Counted from the stretch's first letter, positions 15,923-23,782 are shown. The stretch is 63,529 nt of DNA from an uncultured Pelagibacteraceae bacterium (GCA_902611175.1 CACLYQ010000003.1:1-63529), one strand, 5' to 3'. Numbers and translations: made by a program. Notes: generated by a model from the sequence alone, not told the origin.

Positions 15923-16582
15923 TTATTTAGAAGGATCTGGAACCTTTCTTAGATAAGGTTTTACAGTTTCCCATCCATCTGGATATATTTTTTTAGCTTC
16001 ATCATCTTTAATCGCTGGCAAAATAACAACATCCTCTCCCTTTTTCCAATTAGCAGGAGTAGCTACTTTATGTTTAGCTGTTAGCTGCATAGAGTCTATT
16101 GCACGCAAAATCTCTAAAAAGTTTCTTCCAGTTGCCATAGGATATGTAAGATATAATCCAATTCTCTTATCAGGTCTGATTACAAAAATAGTTCTTACAG
16201 TTTCATTATCAACTGCAGTTCTACCCATTGAGGTTGTTCCAGCATCTGCTTCCAACATATTAAACAATTTTGCTACTTTTAAATCTTCATCAGCAATAAT
16301 TGGATAATTTGGTTTTGTACCAGATACATCTTTAATATCATCTAGCCATTTTTTATGATCCTCTACCCCATCAACGCTTAAACCAATTACTTTGACATTT
16401 CTTTTATCGAATTCATCTTTCATTAATCCTAAAGCACCAAGTTCTGTAGTACAAACTGGTGTAAAATCTTTAGGGTGTGAAAAAATAACTCCCCAACTAT
16501 CACCTAACCATTCGTGAAAAGAAATATCTCCTTCAGTTGTTTTAGCTTGAAAATCAGGACACATACTATTTATTTTTAACAT
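15923..16582 (-). CDS. peroxiredoxin, Prx6/1-Cys type
   Basis: A 219-residue thiol peroxidase. The peroxidatic cysteine lies in FTPVCTTELGALGLM, and the extended C-terminal region (PANWKKGEDVVILPAIKDDE, YLRKVPDP) is that of the Prx6 subfamily of about 220 residues. It reduces hydrogen or alkyl peroxides with an external thiol donor. An unusually strong ribosome site (AAGGAGGAG, 6 nt before the ATG, around 16588-16596) predicts high expression. It is divergent from the persulfide dioxygenase gene, so oxidative and sulfane-sulfur control may be joint. Confidence 0.92.
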   Translation of the reverse strand: MLKINSMCPDFQAKTTEGDISFHEWLGDSWGVIFSHPKDFTPVCTTELGALGLMKDEFDKRNVKVIGLSVDGVEDHKKWLDDIKDVSGTKPNYPIIADEDLKVAKLFNMLEADAGTTSMGRTAVDNETVRTIFVIRPDKRIGLYLTYPMATGRNFLEILRAIDSMQLTAKHKVATPANWKKGEDVVILPAIKDDEAKKIYPDGWETVKPYLRKVPDPSK

Positions 16583-16656
16583 TGTCTCCTCCTTATAAAA
16601 AAAATATTATATGAAAGATTGTTTTACTAAGCAAACTTTTATAAAGTTAAGTATTT

Positions 16657-17352
16657 ATGATATTTGAACAACTTTTCGATCAAAAATCTTCTACATACAC
16701 TTATATAATTGCAAGTGGTGAAGGTAGAGAAGCATTAATAATTGATCCAGTCATTGAACATTCTGATGAGTATTCAACTATATTAAATAATTTAGATCTT
16801 AAACTTGTAAAAGTAATTGATACTCACATTCATGCTGATCACATCTCAGCATTAAATGAATTAAATAAAAGAACAAACTGTATAAGAGTTATGGGAGAAA
16901 AATCTAAATCAGAAGTGATAGATCTAAGAATTAAAGATGGTGAAAAAATTAAAGTTGAAGAAGTTGAACTTCAAGCAATTTATACTCCTGGTCATACTGA
17001 CTGCTCTTATAGTTTTTTGATGAATGATAGAGTTTTTACTGGAGATACACTTTTAATAAATGGAAGTGGTAGAACAGATTTTCAAAATGGTAATGCTTAC
17101 GATGCTTATGATTCTATATTTAATAAATTATTAAAATTACCCGAAAAAACTCTCGTATTTCCAGCTCATGATTATAATGGCAAGAAATTTTCCACTATTG
17201 AAAATGAAAAAAATAATAATCCAAGATTACAAGTAAGTTCAAAGGAAGAATACGCGGATATAATGAATAATCTAAATCTTGCAAATCCAAAAATGATGGA
17301 TGTCGCAGTGCCAGCTAATGTAAAAGGGCTTACTTTAGACAATATTAATTAA
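16657..17352 (+). CDS. persulfide dioxygenase (ETHE1-like metallo-beta-lactamase fold)
   Basis: A 231-residue MBL-fold mononuclear iron enzyme. The metal site is seen in DTHIHADHISALNEL, TPGHTDCSYSF, FTGDTLL and VFPAHDYNG. The segment GSGRTDFQNGNAYDAYDS matches the persulfide-binding region of ETHE1/persulfide dioxygenases, which oxidise glutathione persulfide to sulfite. It is followed after 37 bp by cysE and cysK, forming a small sulfur unit where reactive sulfane sulfur formed around cysteine synthesis can be cleared. A glyoxalase II activity is less likely given the GRTDFQ motif. Confidence 0.85.
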   Translation: MIFEQLFDQKSSTYTYIIASGEGREALIIDPVIEHSDEYSTILNNLDLKLVKVIDTHIHADHISALNELNKRTNCIRVMGEKSKSEVIDLRIKDGEKIKVEEVELQAIYTPGHTDCSYSFLMNDRVFTGDTLLINGSGRTDFQNGNAYDAYDSIFNKLLKLPEKTLVFPAHDYNGKKFSTIENEKNNNPRLQVSSKEEYADIMNNLNLANPKMMDVAVPANVKGLTLDNIN

Positions 17353-17389
17353 CTTTAAATTCCAACATTAATAACTATATAGGCAGTCT

Positions 17390-17965
17390 ATGAATGACTA
17401 TTTGCAATCAATTATTGATAGGGATCCAGCGGCAAGATCTAAGTTAAGTGTAATATTAACGTACCCTGGCGTTAAGGCTGTATTTTTTCACAGAATTGCA
17501 AATTTTTTTGCTACTGCAAAATTCGATCTTATCGCAAGAATAATTTCTCAATTTTCAAGATTTTTAACTGGTATTGAAATTCATCCAAGAGCTAAGATAG
17601 GTAAAAATTTATTTATTGATCACGGTATGGGCGTCGTTATAGGTGAAACATCTGACATTGCAGATAACGTAACAATTTATCATATGGTTACTTTAGGTGG
17701 AATATCTCCAAGCATAAATTCTAATGATCAAAGAGAAATTAAAAGACACCCTACTCTTCATGATAATGTTGTTGTTGGCTCAGGAGCGCAGATTTTGGGG
17801 CCTGTAGTTGTAGGGAAAAATGCAAGAATTGGAGCTAATGCAGTTGTAACAAAAAATGTTCCTGAAAATGCTGTTATGGTAGGAATACCTGCTAAGAATG
17901 TTGGAACAGCAACTGAAGAATTTAAACCTTATGCTGTTACAAATGGCAGTGAGGAAAAAGAATAA
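17390..17965 (+). CDS. cysE: serine O-acetyltransferase
   Basis: A 191-residue hexapeptide-repeat (left-handed beta-helix) acetyltransferase making O-acetylserine from serine and acetyl-CoA. Landmarks are [23 protein letters not shown], the catalytic-type histidine in DHGMG, the histidine region [10 protein letters not shown] and the C-terminal GIPAKNVG. It is the short form without the long N-terminal helical domain of enteric CysE, as in EpsC-type enzymes. Its stop overlaps the cysK start (TAATG at 17963-17967), so the two are translationally coupled. Confidence 0.93.
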   Translation: MNDYLQSIIDRDPAARSKLSVILTYPGVKAVFFHRIANFFATAKFDLIARIISQFSRFLTGIEIHPRAKIGKNLFIDHGMGVVIGETSDIADNVTIYHMVTLGGISPSINSNDQREIKRHPTLHDNVVVGSGAQILGPVVVGKNARIGANAVVTKNVPENAVMVGIPAKNVGTATEEFKPYAVTNGSEEKE

Positions 17966-18966
17966 TGAAAAATTACAAGGATGATTTTATCCAATCAATT
18001 GGAAATACTCCTTTAATAAAACTGAAAGCTGCATCTGAAATAACTGGTTGTAATATTTATGGTAAAGCCGAATATTTAAATCCAGGAGGATCTGTAAAAG
18101 ACAGAGCAGCTCTCGCTTTAATAAGAGATGCTGAACAAAAAAAATTAATATCTAAAGGTGGAATAATTGTAGAAGGAACTGCAGGAAATACTGGTATTGG
18201 ATTATGTTTATTAGGAAATTCACTAGGTTACAAAACTATTATTGTAATGAACGATAATCAAACTCAAGAAAAAAAAGATACATTAAGAAATATTGGTGCA
18301 GATTTAAAATTAGTTCCACCAAAACCTTATAAAGATGAAAATAACTTTGTTAAAGTTGCTGCTAGAATGGCTGAAGACCTAAAAAGTTCAAATAATCACG
18401 GAGTTGTTTGGGCAAATCAATTTGATAATACAGCAAACTCAAAAGGTCACTATAATACAACGGGTCCTGAGATATGGGAGCAAACGGAGGGAAAAGTTGA
18501 TGGATTTGTATGTTCTTCTGGAACTGGTGGAACTATTGGTGGAGTAAGTAGTTTTTTAAAAGAAAAAAATAAAGATATAAAAATTTATCTATCAGATCCA
18601 AAAGGATCATCTCTTTACAATCATATTGAAAACGGAGAGCTAAAAGCTGAAGGTGGATCAATAACTGAGGGCATTGGATCCAGCAGAGTAACTGCTAATT
18701 TTGCAGAAGCAAAAATAGATGGAGCTTTTTCAATTGAAGATAAAGAATCTTTGCCAATACTATATGATTTAATCAAAAATGAAGGTTTAAGTCTTGGAAC
18801 AAGTTGTGGAGTAAATATTGCAGGTGCAATTAGATTAGGGAAAAAATTAGGACCAGGTAAAACTATTGTCACTATTCTTTGCGACAAATCAGACAGATAC
18901 AACTCAAAGATGTTTAATAAACCTTTTTTAATTGAAAAAGGTTTGCCTTATCCCGACTGGATATAA
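17965..18966 (+). CDS. cysK: cysteine synthase A (O-acetylserine sulfhydrylase)
   Basis: A 333-residue PLP enzyme that makes cysteine from O-acetylserine and sulfide. The PLP lysine lies in NPGGSVKDRAALAL, the phosphate/substrate loop is VEGTAGNTGIGL and the PLP-phosphate loop is CSSGTGGTIGGV. The C-terminal GTSCGVNIAGA and the ending PYPDWI are also typical of this alphaproteobacterial CysK group. It is coupled to cysE by a one-base overlap. A weak stem-loop with a short T-run follows at 18983-19005 and probably ends the transcript. Confidence 0.93.
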   Translation: MKNYKDDFIQSIGNTPLIKLKAASEITGCNIYGKAEYLNPGGSVKDRAALALIRDAEQKKLISKGGIIVEGTAGNTGIGLCLLGNSLGYKTIIVMNDNQTQEKKDTLRNIGADLKLVPPKPYKDENNFVKVAARMAEDLKSSNNHGVVWANQFDNTANSKGHYNTTGPEIWEQTEGKVDGFVCSSGTGGTIGGVSSFLKEKNKDIKIYLSDPKGSSLYNHIENGELKAEGGSITEGIGSSRVTANFAEAKIDGAFSIEDKESLPILYDLIKNEGLSLGTSCGVNIAGAIRLGKKLGPGKTIVTILCDKSDRYNSKMFNKPFLIEKGLPYPDWI

Positions 18967-18982
18967 TCACGCATACCAGCAC

Positions 18983-19005
18983 TGTAATAAAACCATTACA
19001 TTTTT
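18983..19005 (+). terminator. weak intrinsic terminator after cysK
   Basis: A 6-bp stem (TGTAAT with ATTACA), a 6-nt loop AAAACC and five T follow the cysK stop by 16 nt. The stem is AT-rich and so only moderately convincing. Confidence 0.4.
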
Positions 19006-19048
19006 AATTTAGAATGAATATTAATAATCTAATAATTAAAGGAATTTT

Positions 19049-19423
19049 ATGAACGCAAAAGAAGTAGTAAAAAAAGGATATGAACTTTTTGGCAAAGGAG
19101 ATATGGAGGGATTTATGGAAATGGTACATGATGATATCACTTGGATTTATCCTGGAGATAAGCATCCAATGTCAGGAACTCATAAAGGCAAAGAAGCATA
19201 TATGAAAACCATGATGCAAGTTCCAGATCTATGGAGTAATTTTTCAGTAACCCCTGATATGATGATAAGTGAGGGGAATAAAGTGTTTGTTAAAGCAATT
19301 GCTAAGGCAGATGGCATGGATACTATTTTTGGTCATTATTTTGAAGTAAGCGATGATGGTAAACTGACATTGTTTATTGCGTTTGACGACACATTGAGCA
19401 TGTTCAATGCAATGAAAAAGTAA
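19049..19423 (+). CDS. SnoaL/NTF2-like small protein
   Basis: A 124-residue soluble protein of the SnoaL-like/ketosteroid isomerase type. It begins KEVVKKGYELFGKGDMEGFMEMVHDDITWIYPG, the usual helix-then-strand opening, and ends with HYFEVSDDGKLTLFIAFDDTLSM, the usual last strands. No catalytic assignment is possible. It opens a run of eight very small genes in the same direction (19049-22199), after a clear ribosome site (AAAGGAATTTT). The function of the run is unknown. Confidence 0.75.
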   Translation: MNAKEVVKKGYELFGKGDMEGFMEMVHDDITWIYPGDKHPMSGTHKGKEAYMKTMMQVPDLWSNFSVTPDMMISEGNKVFVKAIAKADGMDTIFGHYFEVSDDGKLTLFIAFDDTLSMFNAMKK

Positions 19424-19429
19424 TAGTTT

Positions 19430-19897
19430 ATGAAAAAATTATATTTTTTTTTAATTATCATATTTATGTCGAGCACAGCTTTTGCTGAACAAGGACAAAT
19501 TAAACAAAACGGTTTTTTTGCAGGTACATCAAAGGTTTTAGGTGACGATAAAGGTAATTTTACAATTATCTATGATGGTATGTTGGGTTTAAAAGCATTA
19601 GATGGAACGACTTTTGGAGATAAATCTTCAATGAGATGCGTAGGTTCAATAGTTGTTTTTGCAGGAAAAGGATATGAAAGTGGTACTTGCGTAAATAAAT
19701 TTGAAGATGGTGGTACAGCAACTTCACAATATAAAGGTGTTTTTGGAAAAATGTTGAGATGGAAATATGTAAGTGGAACCGGGAAGTATAAAAATATTTC
19801 AGGTGGTGGAACTGCAACTATAAAAAGTATGAATTCTGCACAAGAAGGTATTGTTCATTCTTACAATGAAATTACAGGAAATTACAAGTTAAACTAA
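19430..19897 (+). CDS. secreted small protein of unknown function
   Basis: A 155-residue protein with a signal peptide (MKKLYFFLIIIFMSSTAFA, cleavage before EQGQ). The mature part is rich in Gly, Thr and beta-type residues, has two cysteines (SMRCVGSI and SGTCVNKF) about 25 residues apart that could form a disulfide, and ends GNYKLN. The alternation of short strands and glycines suggests a lipocalin- or allene-oxide-cyclase-like beta barrel, but this is only a visual impression. It lies 6 bp after the preceding SnoaL-like gene and should be cotranscribed. Confidence 0.65.
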   Translation: MKKLYFFLIIIFMSSTAFAEQGQIKQNGFFAGTSKVLGDDKGNFTIIYDGMLGLKALDGTTFGDKSSMRCVGSIVVFAGKGYESGTCVNKFEDGGTATSQYKGVFGKMLRWKYVSGTGKYKNISGGGTATIKSMNSAQEGIVHSYNEITGNYKLN

Positions 19898-19935
19898 TTA
19901 GTATTTGTTCAGATTTAAATAATTGAAAGGAAAAA

Positions 19936-20334
19936 ATGAAAAAAACAATTTTAGTATTAATATTAAGTTTATTTACAGCTAATGTTTACGCAGATAGCCA
20001 TGTAAAGAGAATTCTATCAACAAGTCAAACAGGAATGGGAAATGATATTGTATACCCTACTGGAAAAGCAAAAATAACAGCTTTTGAATTTACTGTACCT
20101 GTAGGAGCTCCAGTAACTCCTCATACGCACTCATTTCCAGTTCTAATTATGATTCAGCAAGGTGAAATTGAATTAATTCATGAAGGAAAAACCCAAGTAT
20201 TCAAAGCTGGTGATGCATTTGTTGAAGATGTTGGAATTGTACACGAGTCGAAAAATATTGGAAATGTTCCAGTTAAAGCGATTGTAGTTGCAATTGGTGT
20301 CGAAGGACAGAAAATTATGACACCGGTAAAATAA
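19936..20334 (+). CDS. periplasmic single-domain cupin
   Basis: A 132-residue protein with a signal peptide (MKKTILVLILSLFTANVYA, cleavage before DSHV) and one cupin barrel. Motif 1 is TPHTHSFPVLIMIQQGEIEL with two histidines. Motif 2 is GDAFVEDVGIVHESKNIGN with one histidine, so a metal can be bound. Small periplasmic cupins may act on quinones, phenolics or sugars, but no specific activity can be assigned. It sits in the small-protein run with its own ribosome site (GAAAGGAAAAA). Confidence 0.8.
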   Translation: MKKTILVLILSLFTANVYADSHVKRILSTSQTGMGNDIVYPTGKAKITAFEFTVPVGAPVTPHTHSFPVLIMIQQGEIELIHEGKTQVFKAGDAFVEDVGIVHESKNIGNVPVKAIVVAIGVEGQKIMTPVK

Positions 20335-20347
20335 AAAGGAAAAAGAA

Positions 20348-20638
20348 ATGATCATAAAAATAGAAGAAAATATAAAATCATTTTCATCTTGGATGAATAT
20401 GGTAAAGGCGAATGCTGAAAAAATTAAAGGATTTGGTGCTACGATTATTTTTGCAGGTGTATCAAAAGAAGACCCTACAAAATTTACTGTAATCGTTAAG
20501 TATGCAACCATGGAAGGTTTTGAAGCATTTAAAAATGACAAAGAACTTCATGCAGCAAGAGCTGAAGCAGGCGTGGATTTAGATTCAGCAAAGGTTACAC
20601 CGATGCATGAAGATTTTATGGAAAATTTTAGTGGATAA
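20348..20638 (+). CDS. 96-residue ferredoxin-like-fold protein
   Basis: A small cytoplasmic protein of 96 residues with a beta-alpha-beta-beta-alpha-beta type pattern (IIKIEE, FSSWMNMVKANAEKI, ATIIFAGVS, KFTVIVKYA, MEGFEAFKND). This resembles dimeric alpha+beta-barrel or DUF3764-like proteins. It is the first of three consecutive genes that all encode exactly 96 residues. The following gene has the same layout and may be a diverged paralogue. Function is unknown. Confidence 0.65.
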   Translation: MIIKIEENIKSFSSWMNMVKANAEKIKGFGATIIFAGVSKEDPTKFTVIVKYATMEGFEAFKNDKELHAARAEAGVDLDSAKVTPMHEDFMENFSG

Positions 20639-20665
20639 ACAATCAATATAAAGAAAGGATAAAAT

Positions 20666-20956
20666 ATGGAAACAGAAACACTAGTAGTAGCTCATTTAAA
20701 AGAAGGTATGTTAGAAAAATTTATGGGCTTTATGCAATCAGATGCTGGTATGGCAGAAAGATCTAAAGTTGCAAATGTATCAAAAACAATTGGAACAGTT
20801 GCACCTGACAAAAAAACAGTAATGTTTAAAATTTTTGTGACTGATAAAGCTGCTCTTAAAGCTTTTATAGATGGAAGCAATCCAGTATCAGCTCCAGTTA
20901 TGAAAGAAGTTATGGAAAGTTATAGTGTCTACGAATTAAATAAAGTAGATATGTAA
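20666..20956 (+). CDS. 96-residue protein, probable paralogue of its upstream neighbour
   Basis: A 96-residue cytoplasmic protein. Its order of segments (TLVVAHLKEG, LEKFMGFMQSD, SKTIGTVAPD, KKTVMFKIFVTDKAALKAFIDG) follows that of the preceding gene, and both have the same length, so duplication followed by divergence is likely. The fold impression is again ferredoxin-like, of the antibiotic-monooxygenase/DUF3764 kind. A good ribosome site (AAAGGAT) lies 7 nt before the ATG. There is no catalytic motif to name. Confidence 0.65.
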   Translation: METETLVVAHLKEGMLEKFMGFMQSDAGMAERSKVANVSKTIGTVAPDKKTVMFKIFVTDKAALKAFIDGSNPVSAPVMKEVMESYSVYELNKVDM

Positions 20957-20979
20957 TAATTTTTGTAATAAGGTTTGTA

Positions 20980-21270
20980 ATGCCTTCAGGATATATCATA
21001 TTAAATATTAATGTGTTAAATCCTGAAAATTACAAAGAGTATTTGGAAAAAGCTCCTCCAACTGCTCAAATGTTTGGTGGCGAGTACATAATAAGAGGTG
21101 GCGAAAATGAAGTCATTGAAGGTGAGTGGAAATATCCAAGAACTGTTGTAATTAAATTCCCATCTTATGAAAAAGTTTTTGAGTGGTACAATTCAGAAAT
21201 ATATAAACCTATCAGACAAATTAGATTAGATAATACAGTATCAAATACATTAATAATTAAAGGAGCATAA
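20980..21270 (+). CDS. DUF1330-like dimeric alpha+beta-barrel protein
   Basis: A 96-residue protein opening with GYIILNINVLNPENYKEYLEKAPP and containing GGEYIIRGGENEVIEGEW and a following VVIKFPSYEKVFEWYNSEIYKPI. These are the standard segments of DUF1330, a ferredoxin-like family whose biochemical function is not established. It is the third 96-residue gene in a row and lies 11 bp before another NTF2-like gene. The shared size and fold suggest that the three may pair with each other. Confidence 0.8.
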   Translation: MPSGYIILNINVLNPENYKEYLEKAPPTAQMFGGEYIIRGGENEVIEGEWKYPRTVVIKFPSYEKVFEWYNSEIYKPIRQIRLDNTVSNTLIIKGA

Positions 21271-21281
21271 AGGAGAAAAAA

Positions 21282-21602
21282 ATGTCAATATTAGAAAAAT
21301 ATAGTGCTGCAATTAAAAATAAAGATGAAGCAGCAATGAACGAGCTTTTGCATGATGATTTTAAATTCACAATGCATAAATCAGGGAGTGTTTTAACTAA
21401 AGGTGATGTTATCAAATGGGCAATGAGTGGTGATATCAAACAAGATAAAACTAGAATTGTTTATGAAAATGATGAAGTTGGTGTTCACCATGCGTTCGTA
21501 ACATTTGATGACGGTAATGTAGAAGCAGTTATGGCAGTCTACAAATACCAAGATGGTAAAATGATTAGTTTAGAGACTGGCGCAACGCCAATGCCAAAAT
21601 AA
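21282..21602 (+). CDS. NTF2/SnoaL-like small protein
   Basis: A 106-residue protein opening ILEKYSAAIKNKDEAAMNELLHDDFKFTMH, the usual NTF2-like helix-turn-strand start. Later strands are HHAFVTFDDGNVEAVMAVYKY. It has a good ribosome site (AAAGGAG). Its stop is followed immediately by a GTG start for the DsbA-type gene, so the two are tightly linked. It is one of several NTF2-like folds in this window. No reaction can be named. Confidence 0.7.
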   Translation: MSILEKYSAAIKNKDEAAMNELLHDDFKFTMHKSGSVLTKGDVIKWAMSGDIKQDKTRIVYENDEVGVHHAFVTFDDGNVEAVMAVYKYQDGKMISLETGATPMPK

Positions 21603-22199
21603 GTGAACAACATAGATTTTTATTTTTCTATTGGAAGTACTTATACCTATCTTTCCGTTACTCGAGCACTAGAAGCAGAAAAACAACATCAAATTAAGTT
21701 TAGCTGGACTCCTTTTAGTGTGAGAGCAATAATGAAAGAAATGAACAATGTTCCCTTTCCTAAAGAAAAAAAAAATAAAGTAGATTACATGTGGAGGGAC
21801 ATAGAAAGACGAGCAAAAAATTATGGATTTTTTGCTAAAACACCAGTCCCTTACCCTTTAACGGAATTTGATTTAGCTAATAAAATTGCAATATTAGGTT
21901 TAAAAAATAACTGGGGTGTAGATTACGTTCAGCTTACGTATAAACGATGGTTTCAAGAAGGAAAAGAGCCTGCTGTTGAACCCAACTTGAGTGAAATATG
22001 CGAAACACTAAGCTTAGATAAAGAAAAGATTGTTTCAGAGGCAAGCTCTGAGGAAATAAATAATATTTATTTATCAAATACAGAAAAAGCTAGAAAAAAT
22101 AAAATATTTGGAAGTCCGTCATTTGTTGTAAAAAATGAAATATTCTGGGGAGATGATAGAATGGAAGATGCAATAAAATGGTCGAACGCAAATGAATAA
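21603..22199 (+). CDS. DsbA-family 2-hydroxychromene-2-carboxylate isomerase-like protein
   Basis: A 198-residue glutathione-transferase kappa-type protein of the DsbA/HCCA isomerase family, starting at a GTG directly after the preceding stop. It opens IDFYFSIGSTYTYLSVTRA with the serine (GS) that activates glutathione in place of the CxxC of DsbA. It contains RAKNYGFFAKTP and the family C-terminal block FGSPSFVVKNEIFWGDDRMEDA. Such enzymes catalyse glutathione-dependent isomerisation of aromatic breakdown intermediates or general glutathione transfer. It overlaps the first SMR gene by 8 bp. Confidence 0.85.
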   Translation: MNNIDFYFSIGSTYTYLSVTRALEAEKQHQIKFSWTPFSVRAIMKEMNNVPFPKEKKNKVDYMWRDIERRAKNYGFFAKTPVPYPLTEFDLANKIAILGLKNNWGVDYVQLTYKRWFQEGKEPAVEPNLSEICETLSLDKEKIVSEASSEEINNIYLSNTEKARKNKIFGSPSFVVKNEIFWGDDRMEDAIKWSNANE

Positions 22200-22527
22200 T
22201 ATAACTGCTTATATAATTTTATTAATCGCAGTAATTCTTGGAACGGCATCAAATAGTTTTGCTAAAAGTGCTCAAGGTTTTACATTATTAATACCTAGTA
22301 TAATCACAGCAGTAACAATTGTTGGATGCATGTATACTTTGTCTTTAGTTATGAAAAGTATACCAGTTGGAATAACATATGCCTCTTTTGCAGGCTTATG
22401 TATAATTGCAACAGCTGCTGTTGGTGTTATAAAATTTAATCAAGTACCAAATTTTTATACAATAATTGGATTGATTTTAATTATATCGGGTGTCTTAATA
22501 GTTAACTTATTAGGAACAAATAAATGA
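22192..22527 (+). CDS. SMR-family membrane protein 1 of a pair, lacking the key Glu
   Basis: A 111-residue, four-helix protein of the small multidrug resistance fold, with the tail segments KSIPVGITYASFAGLCII and GLILIISGVLIVNLLG like those of EmrE/MdtI. In SMR exporters a glutamate in helix 1 (Glu14 of EmrE) couples proton and drug. Lining up IAVILGTASNSFAKSAQGF with MdtI/EmrE puts Gly17 at that place. Canonical proton/drug antiport should not work. It forms an overlapping pair (ATGA) with the next gene, suggesting a heterodimer. Its role may be lipid or metabolite movement. Confidence 0.8.
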   Translation: MNNITAYIILLIAVILGTASNSFAKSAQGFTLLIPSIITAVTIVGCMYTLSLVMKSIPVGITYASFAGLCIIATAAVGVIKFNQVPNFYTIIGLILIISGVLIVNLLGTNK

Positions 22528-22859
22528 AACCATTATCTGGTTATATTTATTTGGTATTAGCTATATCAACAGGAATTGCTGCAAATAGTTTTGCTAAAAT
22601 TTCAGATGGATTTTCAAAATTAACTCCAACGATATTATCAATAGCTTTTATGTGTATAACTATGTATGGACTTGCAAAAGCAATGTCTATGATACCAGTA
22701 GGTTTTACTTATGCTACTTATAGTGGGATAACAGTGGCTGCTATTTTAGTCTTCGGTATGATTAAATATAACCAGATACCAAATATGTATGGGTTAATTG
22801 GGATTTTTTTAATTATTATTGGTGTCGTAATGGTTAATTATCTTGGAAGAATTAATTAG
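22524..22859 (+). CDS. SMR-family membrane protein 2 of a pair, lacking the key Glu
   Basis: A 111-residue, four-helix SMR-fold protein with segments MIPVGFTYATYSGITV and IGIFLIIIGVVMVNYLG. Helix 1 reads LAISTGIAANSFAKISDGF against the MdtI pattern of the same length, so Gly17 replaces the proton-coupling glutamate, just as in its partner. The equal length, overlap and shared substitution point to an obligate heterodimer with a different energetic mechanism. It ends by overlapping the convergent EamA gene by 4 bp. Confidence 0.8.
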   Translation: MKPLSGYIYLVLAISTGIAANSFAKISDGFSKLTPTILSIAFMCITMYGLAKAMSMIPVGFTYATYSGITVAAILVFGMIKYNQIPNMYGLIGIFLIIIGVVMVNYLGRIN

Positions 22860-23755
22860 CTCTTATTTAATAATAAAATTAGTACACCTACTACAAATAT
22901 AATTATCCCTAAAATTTCTGTAATTTTGACTTTTTCTTTAAACATATACTTTGAAGACACATAACTAAATAATAATTCTATTTGGCCGATAGCTCTGACA
23001 AATGAAGACTGTATTAACGTAAAAGCATAAAACCAAGACAATGTTGCAAGAAATCCAGCTAACCCTGCTGTCAAACATTCATACTTGTTTTCATATAATT
23101 TTTTAAACTGTGACTTTTCAAATATAATTAAATAAATAGTAACTAATGTTGTTTGTATAACTAGACCAAAAAATAGTGTTGCTATAGCTTTTTCAAAGTT
23201 ATTACTAAAATTTTCCAATGTTAATGCTGCTGCTCTAAAATATACAACGCTTAAACCTAAGAATAGTCCTGCGGATAAACCAATTAAAGTTGTTTTTGAA
23301 AATAAGTTTTTTAGAAATAAACTTAAATCTTTAATTGATAATATAATTACTCCAATTGTAGATACAATAATTCCTGTTATTCCAAATTTATTTAATTTGT
23401 CCCCTATTATCAAATATTCAAAAATCGCAACCTGAATAACTTCAGTCTTACTTAATGAAGTTCCAACAACAAAATTAGCAAATCTAAATAAATAGAGTAA
23501 AACAAATGTAAAAATTATTTGGAAAATTGAACCTAATAATACGTTAAATATAAATTTTTTTTGACTTAGAATTTCAGGAATTACATTTAAGTCCTGAAAA
23601 TATAAAAAAAATAAAACTGTCCCAAATGGTAATGCAAAAGCAAATCTTACATATGTTGATGCAATAGTTGATACTTTTTGATTAAGTTTTTTCTGTAAAG
23701 TTGATCTAAGATTTTGAAAAAAAGCCCCAGAAATAGCTACAATTATCCAATTCAT
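22856..23755 (-). CDS. EamA/DMT superfamily transporter
   Basis: A 299-residue protein with about ten helices in two related five-helix halves, the EamA (drug/metabolite transporter) layout. The end of the second half, FVRAIGQIELLFSYVSSKYMFKEKV followed by a last hydrophobic helix, is characteristic. Family members export or import metabolites such as amino acids and nucleosides, and the substrate is unknown. It is a single gene, convergent with the SMR pair and divergent from the TRAP operon. Start ATG at 23755. Confidence 0.82.
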   Translation of the reverse strand: MNWIIVAISGAFFQNLRSTLQKKLNQKVSTIASTYVRFAFALPFGTVLFFLYFQDLNVIPEILSQKKFIFNVLLGSIFQIIFTFVLLYLFRFANFVVGTSLSKTEVIQVAIFEYLIIGDKLNKFGITGIIVSTIGVIILSIKDLSLFLKNLFSKTTLIGLSAGLFLGLSVVYFRAAALTLENFSNNFEKAIATLFFGLVIQTTLVTIYLIIFEKSQFKKLYENKYECLTAGLAGFLATLSWFYAFTLIQSSFVRAIGQIELLFSYVSSKYMFKEKVKITEILGIIIFVVGVLILLLNKS

Positions 23756-23782
23756 TGATGATTATTAATATTGTATTTAATT

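Noticed and set aside
19566-19817. 83-codon antisense frame rich in His, Leu and Tyr
   Set aside because: Its composition is that of a reverse-frame reading of the exported protein gene, with no support from spacing or ribosome site.
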